Assembly (NCBI GenBank): GCA_013397075.1
Contig: VWZS01003937.1
Span: 4,360,100-4,424,099, forward strand
Reading direction: 5' to 3'
Length of the DNA: 64,000 bases
Source: Rhabdornis inornatus
Taxonomy: Eukaryota; Chordata; Aves; Passeriformes; Rhabdornithidae
In this document: one piece after another, positions 24,501 to 32,580 of the stretch
Position numbering within the stretch: the stretch's first letter is position 1
How the letters are laid out: every line of letters starts with the position of its first letter
The notes under the pieces: model-generated
Told to the model about the DNA's origin: nothing
Seen by the model: only the letters and a program-made list of their open reading frames with translations
Database searches by the model: none
Translations under genes and position numbers: made by a program

Positions 24501-27500
24501 TGTAGTTCACTTGAACAGTAGCCTCCAAAGCAGGGTGTGCACACTCTAGGGTGTGGACAAGACAATTCACTGGGGTGCAGGAAATATAGAAAAAAGTATC
24601 TTTAACAAATATAAAAAGATATTTAAAATAGTGCTTATTTCATCTTTATCTCATTCTTTTTAAACATTTTCTCTATGTGTGCTTTGTAATGTACATAATG
24701 GAGTAGCACATGTATAATTTATAAGTAAAATATATTGAGGCTGTGTGTTCAATTTCTTAGTTTTTTTAATGATAGGTGAGTGCAATCAAAAATGTTTGGA
24801 GACCACTGTACCAGACCATGCCAGTAATAAGTTTGACAAATTCCAGCAGTTTGAAGAAGTCAAAGAGAACAGTTATGCCTGCTCTGTGTTCGTCTCTCTC
24901 TCTGAATGAGACAATATAAAGGAGCCATAAGGTCCCACACCTGGCAGCAGAGGTTTTTCATGTAATCTCCAGCCCTGGCTCTTTATTTGATGAGGATAAA
25001 GGAACCAACCTCCCAATATTCCACAGAATTTATCAGAATTACCACACGGTGTTCAGCATCCCTAACAGTTAGGTAACTTCCACTGCCCTGTAAACTCACC
25101 TACCAGATACAAAAGTAGATGAGTATTTTGCTCTTAAGATCTGACCTTGCACAAATCAGCTGCTTCAGTGGTGCCTATATATGAATTACACAAGCAGGAC
25201 ACTGCACTTCAGCCCTATCTCCAGAAGTATTATCATGTTCCAGTTACTTTCAAAATGTTCTACCAGGGATAAGTAACTCAGAACCTCAACTTTATTAAGA
25301 TGTTAACATCCATCAGAAGATCATTACCAAACTAGATGGTGGCTGTGGTCCAGGTACCACAATATTGCCTCCTTGAAAATTTCCCTGTTATGCATTTAAA
25401 AAAGGATAGTCTGCTGTATTAACACAAGTCAACAAATACAGACTTTTAAAGAAGCTGTATGCTTTGCTAAATGGCTTTTAACATTGCAAAATGAGTAAAG
25501 GAGATGGAGAAAGAGTTTTCATACCAGAGAGAAGCTTTTTTATAGCAAAAACAACCATGACTGCAGTTTCTTTTCCAGGATACAGCTCTGGCACAGAGCA
25601 GAAGACGGTCAGGAACTGCCAAGCAAGCTGAAGGAACTGCAGATTACTCCCTGCACAGGGCAGCTCTTTCAGTATCTGAGAGTAAAACTTTTGGTACAGT
25701 TTAATACGGGGCTGCTCCAAAAACCCACTGGGCTCCTTCTGCCAGTCCTTGACAGGATGGCTCAGATCTGCTTTGAGGAGAGTAGTGACAGATGGTATGA
25801 ATGCTAAAGGCAAAAGCTGGTTTGGGGTGTTAGTCTGAAGACCATGTTCAACAGTTCTGACCATCTGCAGAACTACTGGTTCCAACAGAGCAGAGAACAC
25901 ATCTGCAGAATGCAGCTTATTTTCTGGCAGCTGCTGGAGGTGCAGTGTGACAACATGACAGAGTGTGGTGAATGCTGTAAGCAGTAACTGCTCAGCTGCG
26001 GGATTCCAGTTTTTCCAGTCTTTGCTTTTGGCTGCACCTCTGTCTGGCCTGCAGCTCACCAGGAAAGACATGAACTTTTCCAAGTTGAGCTTCACACTTT
26101 GTCTTCTTTCAATAATCATCTGAAGAAAGTTTTCCAAAACCTCTTGGACTTCCTTGACATATTGTGTCCAAACAGGAACAGTCAAGACATCAGTGAAGAA
26201 TTTGCTAGCTGTAAGCTGGGAGGTCATGACAGCCTCAAGAACATCGCTGGCATGTAACACCTTAAAAACAGAGTTGGCATTCCTGCCAGCTTGCAGGCAT
26301 CTCACGAGGTGGAGACAAGTCCTTAAAACCTCCAACAGTAACAACTTGCTGCAAGAGACACTAGCCTTGGTATTAACTAGCAGGGACAGCAGCACCAGAA
26401 AACACCGAGTACAGTCAGAGGGAAGAAAACTGTCTAATTTCAGGAGAGAAACAATTTTTAGCAAACCCAGGCATCTTTGTAGCTGACGTTCTTTCAGGGT
26501 GACAGGGCAGCCATTTTTTGCTAACAATACTACACATTGGGCAACTTTCTCCAGTGTTCTCCAAGACAAGCTCAGCTCATCCTTCAGCAGTTTTTCTGAT
26601 GGTACTTCCAATGGGTCAATGGTTTTGCAAGGAGACAGAATTTCTTCATGCCAAGGAACATTAGTCACAGACAACTGCTGAAGTGGCAGATCTACTGAAT
26701 CCCTGGTAGCAGTGGGCAGCACCATAGCAAAGTGATGAATAAGATGGGTCAGAAAAGCACAGTGCAGGACCTTCATTTCTGGTAGAAGAGAGCTGTGGAT
26801 AAAACCAAGGGATATCTTTCCAATGCTGATGGAAGGCTCCTGGTCCATGGCAGCTTCCTGAGCTTCAGGCAACATCAACGTCTCTAGAAGCACTTTTGCA
26901 ACATACTCTGCATCTTTTAAGGAAATATAGGGCAACAGGATGGTCAGGTTGGACATGACAAGGTGCCAGTGTGCTGTGGGGTAGCTAAGTTCAGTTATTG
27001 CACTGATATCTCCATCCCACGGCTCACATTCTCTTCTGCTCATGGCGGATCTTCCAGACTCCAGGATGAAAGCTGTGGTATGCTGCAAGGCCTGTAGGTC
27101 AACTTCGGTCTGCATTAACATCATCTTCATTTTCTGAAGTGTGAGCAGTTCTAAGCAGTATTTACTAGTGGAGGCAAAACCACTTGCAAGTTCCATAACT
27201 CTCCTCCAACACTGCTCCTTCATACCAGGCAGAAAAGCTGAAACAGCCCAGTGCCTTGCAGCAGGATCAGTAACAGCAATTTCAGCTGTTGGAGACACAT
27301 ATTTACTGCAGCTAACACCAAACAGAGTGTCTACCTCAACCCAAGTGTAAACAAGTAGGAGAGCAGCGTCACTGGCCTTTCTTAGCCAAAGCTCTGACTT
27401 TTCTTCCTCTCTCCTAGGAGCCTGCAGCAGCTCCATCAGTGGCTGAGTTATTCCCTTCCGTATGTTTGCCATCAAACGCTGAGTGCGAAGCACCACAGGG

Positions 27501-30500
27501 GTAGGAGTGACATCATCTAGGCTCCTCATGTTGAACAGAAAAGCATGCAGCACTGAACATACTGACATCAGCTTCAAGGCCATGTCAATTGACCCTTCAA
27601 CAGCTGGAATGATAAGGGTCTGGCATTTCTCCACAAAGAGACACAGAATGTCCAGAATCTGGTTGGGTGGCAGTTCAAGAAGGCACTCACGAAGCTTTAC
27701 TGTCAGGCCAGCAGAGAAGACAGATGGCCTCAGTTCATCAACAGCTGGCCGGCAAATGACCGTCAGCACTTCTTCAAAGAGCCGTGGGAACTGCCTCAGC
27801 TTGGAGTAGGTCTGGAATATGGTGCTGATGAGAGTCTCCTGTGGCTTCTTTGTACATGGCTCAGAGGCCTCGGCATCAATCCAAGCTGACGACACCAAAT
27901 CATCCAGGTCTGGCTCTACTATAAGGTGATTTAATGACACCAAGAGTTTGAGACACCTGAACCAAGCAGGGATGGAAGCTTGGGAGTGTGTCAGCAGCAT
28001 CTGTGCTAGCTTCCGGTAAAACTGAAACTGCACCTCCTTGTGCCGGATACGGTCACTGGCGACATTATAGATATCATTGCTGAGCACCAAGTTCAGAAGC
28101 TGTTCCAGAGCAAGCAGCTCCGTGCTCCAATCCACAGGGGAGAGCACATCACTCCTCCCTGCCTCTTGTAGGTCAGAGAGCCTGAGACAGCCAAAAAGCC
28201 TGCTGAGCATGTGGAAACACACAAGGTGGCTTTCTGCCTTACAGTATGAGTCCAGAAAGAGCTTATATAGCAGGGACACCGAACTGGCCACAACCACTCC
28301 ATGGAGGGCAGGTTCACACAAGTCACTGCCCAGCTTGGTCTGCATTGTGTTGGCTGGCAGCAAAAAGGTTTTCCAACCTCCTTTCTTCTTCTCCTGGGGT
28401 TCCTGTTCTGGGAGCAGCTCTTCTTTGTAGGATGAGAAAAGGTCAGGCTGAAATAACCCAACCTGCAGCAAAGTTTCTATCTGGCTTCGTATTTCTCTGC
28501 TCAGGTGCTGACGCACGTGGTTATCATCCACTTCTGTCCAGTTCCTCACAGTCAGCAAGTGCCTCAGGAGCAAACATGGCTGGAGCAACTGACTTGTCAC
28601 TTGCCCAAACACAAGTTTCGGGTTGGTTTGCTGCCTCTGGATAAGTAAGTACTGAGCTAAGGTAAGCTGGAGGACGCTGAACAACTGGGAGCCCACAGCA
28701 TTGTCAGAAGCCAGCTGCTGGCATGCCAGCTTGGATAGCTTGCTGAGGAGATCAATCAAAAGCTCACACTTTGCTGTGTAAATGATGGACAGTGAAGGAG
28801 TAGAAAGGATGCCACTGGAGCAGCTCAGCAAGGTGCTAATGTTCTGCTGTGTTTTTTCAGAACAGGCCTCTGATAACCTTTTGTTTATGACCTGAAAAAA
28901 GAAACAAAGCCCAAAAACCAGTCAATTTAGCATAGAAAAATAAAGCCCATCATAATGAACCAACAACACCTTTTGGGAGCTGTGGCTGCAAGCAAGGGGG
29001 AGGTACCAACAGCTGCTGCTGGGCCTCTCACATCATAGGTTTCAAACTAGGAGCTCCACTGTCCTTGCATTTGTTTGCACCACCAGATGGGTAAGGAAGC
29101 CCTCATACATGCTACTGGCAACAGTATAAGGCTATCCCTACTTCATACTAATAGTTCATCCTGCAGAAATGGAGTAGGGGTAAATTTCTTCCCTTCTTGA
29201 ATGGTCCCCAAAATTATGGTCCCAACAACAAAAAACCCAAACACAATACACATCCCTGCTCTGATACAGGGAGCTTATTTAGTAAGAATGTCCACGACTG
29301 AATATCATCTTTATATTTGAAAACGAAAGTTTCTAGTCCTTATATCTGGAATGTGAAGGACTATTCTCTTTTCTCTTTGAGGGATACATATTTCTAGAGA
29401 AATAATGTTGCATTTCTCTTCCTTTTCTCAAACTTCATGTGTATTTCCCTGCTATTTTCTACTTCAATCCACTTTTCACTCATTCCCTTTTCTCACCTTC
29501 AGATAGTATCTGCAAACAAATTCAGTAACAATTTACAAATCTGCCTCTATTTTGTTAAAAACCTCACCTCTCTCCTTACACATTATTGTGGATAGTTCAT
29601 GTCCTCACCTGGAACACCGCTGGACTAAAACAGATCCTTAAGTTCTTCCCACTGGACCCTCTACCACCTCTGTCCTTGGTGTTTGGGGTACTCTGTCCTG
29701 TACCTCTGACCTAATCTTCATCCAGACAGGTTTCCATACCCACATCACGTTTAAATTTGGCACACTTTCTACATAACATCTCTGAAGCATAGATTTCATT
29801 CAAGCAATTCTCTATACTTCACAGTTCAATTTCTACACGTAAAGACAATCTCTTCTTGCTTCCCTTCAATCTGATCAAAACGAAATGGGTCATTTTCCCA
29901 GTCACTTTCACTGCCTTTGCAGCCACTCACTAATTCTGCCATTTTTAACCTTAGTGTTGCACAAATACAAACTGTATTGCAGGACAGAAATAGCAAAACT
30001 TTCAGTATAGGTCCTGCAAACTATCAGATTAATACATATTTCATGCAACATCTGACACTATGAGGAAGAGTCAAGTACTGTAAGAGATACATATTGCTAT
30101 ACAGAATTTCACCAGATATCCACAGTTATAGTTACCTGTGCAATTGGAAAACTGAGACCAACTGTCTTCCCAGTCTTTAAGAGATCCTGTAGTTTTTTAC
30201 TATGAATAACATTGTCAAGATATGCCCAGAGTTTTTCAACAACTTCATCCTCCAGTTCACGTTTCTTGTTGTAGTTGGAAACCAATGTACGGCTTACCCA
30301 ATCAAGTAAAACCTGTTAACAGAAGGGAAAACAAGAAATCTTTAACAATCCAAAATAGGAAAAAACAAAAACAGGACAAAAGCAGTACCTCTCCACAGTT
30401 ACAGCATTTGTGCTTTGAGAACTGTGCTACATCCAAGCAGAATAGCCTTTGAGTGAGCAGAGAAGCCTGCTCCTGAAGGCTTCAATTCCGAAGAGCTTAC

Positions 30501-31654
30501 ACTCATTACCTAATGTTGGACCTGTGTTTGCATGTACCATCCCAAAACAGCTTTCAGGAGTGAACATCTTTATTCTGACAACATTCTAATTCTAACAGTT
30601 GATACTGGTTAGCAAATGCAGTCTTTTAAAGCAGTGCTCAGAGAATCAGCTGGTTTTCGCTTTCTGACAGTTGCTATTCCACTCACATCCTCCTCCTTTT
30701 TGTATGTTTTAAATTCACTACCCAGAAATTCAGGCCTAGGAATTTAGATGGGTGCAAACTGGAAAAGGTTGAAACCTACTAATTACTGTTTTAAAACTGA
30801 AGTTGTGGTGTATGGCTAAGTTTAATATTCTAAGTAACTGAAATAACAAGAACCCGAAACATAGATCTCAGATGTGCAAATCCTAGACCTCAAAGGACTA
30901 CCAGGGTTGGAGGAATAGGACAAGAAACCCCTAACCCAGGGAAACACCACATAGACCTTCAGGAAACAGGGTCAAAACAAAAGACTTAGGAGACAGGTTG
31001 GGTTCCAACAAGAGAAAACCAAATCACCTTCCAAGCAGCAGTCCATGAATCCACTGTGTGCTCTTTGCTCATGCACAACAAGTTCTGAGCACCAGAGAAC
31101 ACACACATAGCTCACAGTTAGTCCTCCCATCCTGAAGTTCTTGTTTTTAACTATGACCAAAAGCATCTGACTTCGGAGCATCCTGTACCGGACATTAATA
31201 ACAATGGCAATGACAGCTCTGAAGACAATGATTTCTTGTGTCTCTGCGAGACAGAACACAGGCACCACCCTCTCTACAAGAAAGTTTCTTCCATCCTGCA
31301 CGAATGCAGGTCTTTGTGCTGAAACTACCTGCAATATGTTGTTATAAAACCATTTCATGTAACGACAAAAATCAAGAGCTGATCACAATCCTAAATCAGC
31401 GCTATATTTACAGTGCTATCAGTTAGCTAGAAGCTAGATCTGGATTTTAATAACTGATTCATCCACAGCAGCAATCCGCCATCGGTATTTTCTTCTTTCA
31501 TCACTGTTCACCACTAAAAAGTACTCACTTGCTCCTTATTAGGCAGGACGCACTGCTGAGAAACCCACGCGAACCGGGCTAGTTTGAGTTTGTCCTCCCA
31601 AGAAGTCTTGGAGCTTTTCAGCTTCAGGTAAATCCCGGAGTAGATCGCTGCCAT
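15329..31654 (-). CDS. URB2: URB2, ribosome biogenesis protein 2 homolog (whole coding span, nine exons)
   Basis: URB2 (Urb2/Npa2 family) is a large nucleolar helical-repeat-like protein needed for early 60S pre-ribosome assembly and pre-rRNA processing. Nine exons on the minus strand join in phase: 31529-31654, 30136-30312, 25525-28891, 23952-24112, 22634-22744, 21492-21734, 21020-21110, 19282-19421 and 15329-15526. They give 4,614 nt, that is 1,537 residues plus stop; human is about 1,524. All eight introns are GT-AG. The protein begins MAAIYSGIYLKLK and ends HKAKKQGEEKYTA, close to the human ends as I remember them. The conserved Urb2 C-terminal domain lies roughly in residues 1,320-1,535 (the last four exons). 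I see no frameshift or internal stop. The gene is head-to-head with TAF5L across a CpG island. Identity rests on recalled human protein similarity along the whole length plus synteny. Confidence 0.97.
15527..19281 (-). other. URB2 intron between coding exons 8 and 9
   Basis: The largest URB2 intron (3.75 kb). It carries the sense CR1 at 18,725-18,985 and an A-rich stretch near 18,170-18,190. No other feature was recognised. Confidence 0.85.
18725..18985 (+). repeat. CR1 LINE 3' end, sense
   Basis: Contains the standard CR1 3' sequence: ggaacaggttgcccagagaa, the tccctggaaacatccaaggc segment, a tgacctttaaaggt block and the terminal ccatcctatgattctatgga. It lies in the URB2 intron between coding exons 8 and 9, antisense to URB2. 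Confidence 0.93.
19282..19421 (-). CDS. URB2: URB2 coding exon 8
   Basis: 140 nt that complete the split Gly and encode NMEEFEMILKCAHLVERMY through MVAQYVTELQK, ending in phase 0 before gtatgt. It belongs to the C-terminal Urb2 domain. It lies between a 3.8-kb intron downstream and a 1.6-kb intron upstream. Confidence 0.95.
19740..19910 (+). repeat. Possible old CR1-like fragment
   Basis: A stretch reading acatcactagagatatttaa, then agtgagactag, resembles the CR1 block for LEVFK...RL. The preceding region is too decayed to align by eye. It lies in a URB2 intron. Confidence 0.35.
20177..20210. repeat. 15-bp tandem duplication (2 copies)
   Basis: The unit aatatattcctctac occurs twice without interruption at 20,177-20,206, followed by the first bases of a third copy. 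It is in a URB2 intron. Confidence 0.9.
21020..21110 (-). CDS. URB2: URB2 coding exon 7
   Basis: 91 nt encoding VLLKAAPSFLCSFHRLVVSV then MHEGRQKGDR, plus one base of a split Gly codon. The acceptor follows a ctttttcag tract and the donor is gtacca. The match to human [21 protein letters not shown] is unmistakable. Confidence 0.95.
21492..21734 (-). CDS. URB2: URB2 coding exon 6
   Basis: 81 codons, phase 0 at both ends: LQTKEACQDQSLISII through VLFSIVQCHPK, with the strongly conserved NPHHVSLAFSILL in the middle. The acceptor follows gtcttgtag and the donor is gtata. Confidence 0.95.
22634..22744 (-). CDS. URB2: URB2 coding exon 5
   Basis: 37 codons, phase 0 at both ends: EVLSAVTLTKLLLSC through SPQIITALA. 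The acceptor follows ctttctgcag and the donor is gtaagt. No long ORF marks it, because the flanking intron closes the frame quickly. It was found by matching the human segment AVVSAVKLIRLLLKCPLSG. Confidence 0.93.
22745..23951 (-). other. URB2 intron between coding exons 4 and 5
   Basis: A 1.2-kb GT-AG intron, with gtaagg at the donor and ctttctgcag at the acceptor. No repeat or RNA gene was recognised. Confidence 0.85.
23952..24112 (-). CDS. URB2: URB2 coding exon 4
   Basis: 161 nt, entering after one base and leaving in phase 0. It completes the split Gly codon and encodes PAITAQVIRSMEMELTEVL through EVKNVWQQKAK. The donor is gtaagg, and the acceptor follows a gaatatgcag context. Confidence 0.95.
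24113..25524 (-). other. URB2 intron between coding exons 3 and 4
   Basis: A 1.4-kb GT-AG intron that contains the hAT-like element at 24,516-24,808. The rest holds nothing I recognise. Confidence 0.85.
24516..24808. mobile_element. hAT-like non-autonomous DNA transposon (MITE-like, 293 bp)
   Basis: Terminal inverted repeats: CAGTAGCCTCCAAA at 24,516-24,529 and TTTGGAGACCACTG at 24,795-24,808, matching at 12 of 14 positions. CAG...CTG ends with this kind of consensus are typical of hAT/Charlie-type elements. The interior is AT-rich with no ORF. The flanking 8-bp sequences do not match, so a target-site duplication is lost or the limits are slightly off. It lies in the URB2 intron between coding exons 3 and 4. 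Confidence 0.6.
25525..28891 (-). CDS. URB2: URB2 coding exon 3 (3,367-bp giant exon)
   Basis: This single exon encodes residues 102-1,223 plus the first base of codon 1,224, about 73% of the protein. It opens with VINKRLSEACSEK after a pyrimidine-rich acceptor and closes with KKLLS, then a lone G before gtatga. The family-typical segments ILSTPSLSIIYTAK, VVASSVSLLYKLFLDSY and PAWFRCLKLLVSLNHLI are recognisable. The sequence is leucine-rich and helical, with no catalytic motif. Plus-strand ORFs inside it are shadows. Confidence 0.98.
28892..30135 (-). other. URB2 intron between coding exons 2 and 3
   Basis: A 1.24-kb GT-AG intron, pyrimidine-rich on the plus strand. A stretch near 29,600-29,740 faintly resembles antisense CR1 internal sequence but is too decayed to call. 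Confidence 0.85.
30136..30312 (-). CDS. URB2: URB2 coding exon 2
   Basis: The exon has 59 codons (residues 43-101), from VLLDWVSRTL to LSFPIAQ, and is phase 0 at both ends. The acceptor follows ctgttaacag and the donor is gtaac. It is well conserved with the human segment that begins VLLDWA. Confidence 0.96.
30313..31528 (-). other. URB2 intron between coding exons 1 and 2
   Basis: A 1.2-kb intron with a strong gtgagt donor. A 128-codon minus-strand open frame at 30,972-31,358 has no recognisable domain and is probably chance. Confidence 0.85.
31529..31654 (-). CDS. URB2: URB2 coding exon 1
   Basis: This exon encodes residues 1-42, from the ATG at 31654-31652 to NKEQ. It ends at a strong donor (gtgagt) in phase 0. 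The start is chosen because MAAIYSG matches the family N-terminus; an in-frame extension upstream shows no family similarity. Kozak context is moderate, with C at -3 and G at +4. The 5'UTR lies in the CpG island. Confidence 0.96.
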
Positions 31655-31662
31655 GGGGGCGG

Positions 31663-31668
31663 CACGTG
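31663..31668. promoter_or_regulatory. E-box CACGTG, URB2-proximal
   Basis: A canonical palindromic E-box 9-14 nt upstream of the URB2 ATG, probably inside the 5'UTR or at the start-site region. CACGTG is the MYC/MAX and USF site. Ribosome-biogenesis genes are classic MYC targets, so a role for URB2 is plausible but inferred. Confidence 0.55.
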
Positions 31669-31760
31669 GGCAGAGCGAAGAGGCAAACACGCGTCTGGAA
31701 GACACGCCAAGCAAGGAGAAGGCGGTCGGACGGGCAGCGGCCCCTCACCCGGCACTCCCC

Positions 31761-31766
31761 CACGTG
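31761..31766. promoter_or_regulatory. E-box CACGTG, URB2-distal copy
   Basis: Second canonical E-box, 107-112 nt upstream of the URB2 ATG and 98 bp from the first. Both copies read CACGTGG on the plus strand. It lies just before the assembly gap. Confidence 0.55.
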
Positions 31767-31801
31767 GCGCCGCTAAGGGCCCAAGCGCCCCTCCGCCCGC
31801 C

Positions 31802-31852
31802 NNNNNNNNNNNNNNNNNNNNNNNNNNNNNNNNNNNNNNNNNNNNNNNNNNN
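31802..31852. other. Assembly gap (51 N) in the URB2/TAF5L CpG island
   Basis: A run of 51 N flanked by very GC-rich sequence. This is the usual place for avian assemblies to break. The real missing length is unknown and could contain transcription start sites. Confidence 0.99.
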
Positions 31853-32256
31853 CTCTCCCCGCTCTCCGCACCCGGTGCTGCCGGGCCCGCCCTGCCGGCC
31901 CCTGTCCCCGCCAAGCAGCCCCAGCCGAGCACCGAGCGCGGAAGGCGGCGCGCTGGGGGGAGCCCGCGCCCATTGGCGGCCAGAGGGCGCTTGCGCGGCC
32001 CCGGCCCCGCTCCCGCCCGCCCCGGCGTGTGTCAGCCGGGCCATGGAGCGGCCGCCGCCGGCCGCCGGGCCCNGGGCCGGGCGCGTGCGCTGCGCCCGGA
32101 GGTCGCGGGGGAGCCTCTGCTCTGCTCGTGGTATTCTTCTTTACCTTGGAAAGTGCGTGGGTTTAATGAGCGTCTTCTTATCGCGACATCTCTCTTCCCT
32201 TTTCTTTTTTTTTTCTCCTTTTCCCTTTTTTTTTTTTTTTTTTTTTTTTTTGACAG

Positions 32257-32579
32257 GAGAAGGCTTTAACTTTGGCGTCCCTTCAGCGAGCGCTCTTCGG
32301 CCCGCGGAGCAGCCCCAGGACGGGCGTGGGGCCCCGCAGGGCTCCCGGCCTTGGTGTCCCCCGGCAGGGCCCAAAAGCGAGCGGTGCCTGGTCCTGCGGC
32401 TCCGCTCGGCCCAGGAAGGGCCCAGGGGTGGCGGAGCCGCAGCCGAGGTGGTGTGAAGTGGGCTGGAGGAAAGCGGGTCCCGCAGAGGACATCGGTGAAG
32501 CACTGCTTGGCACCGCCTTGGGGCCGCGGGGGGGTCGGGGGGAAACAATGTGGAATTGGCAAAGCGTCATTCGTGGATG
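32257..32579 (+). other. TAF5L: Candidate non-coding 5'UTR exon of TAF5L
   Basis: A long pyrimidine tract (26 T at 32,226-32,251) ends in tgacag, a good splice acceptor at 32,256. A strong donor (gatg then gtgagc) follows at 32,580. Together they would bound a 323-nt GC-rich exon upstream of the coding exon, which itself begins at an acceptor and needs a 5' partner. Only the signals are visible. A single longer first exon ending at the same donor is equally possible. Confidence 0.35.
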
Positions 32580-32580
32580 G

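Larger units (their letters stand above)
31560..32580. promoter_or_regulatory. Bidirectional CpG-island promoter of URB2 and TAF5L
   Basis: Base composition switches here to strongly GC- and CpG-rich sequence between the divergent URB2 start (31,654) and the TAF5L 5' region. Visible elements are CACGTG E-boxes at 31,663-31,668 and 31,761-31,766, a CCAAT box on the minus strand (ATTGG at 31,972-31,976) and many GC boxes. I see no TATA box. A 51-N gap (31,802-31,852) and one N at 32,073 leave the core incomplete. Bidirectional use is inferred from the gene arrangement. Confidence 0.85.

Noticed and set aside
29590..29760. Antisense CR1-like or older LINE sequence in a URB2 intron
   Set aside because: A few phrases resemble antisense CR1 internal sequence, but the match is too decayed to define by eye.
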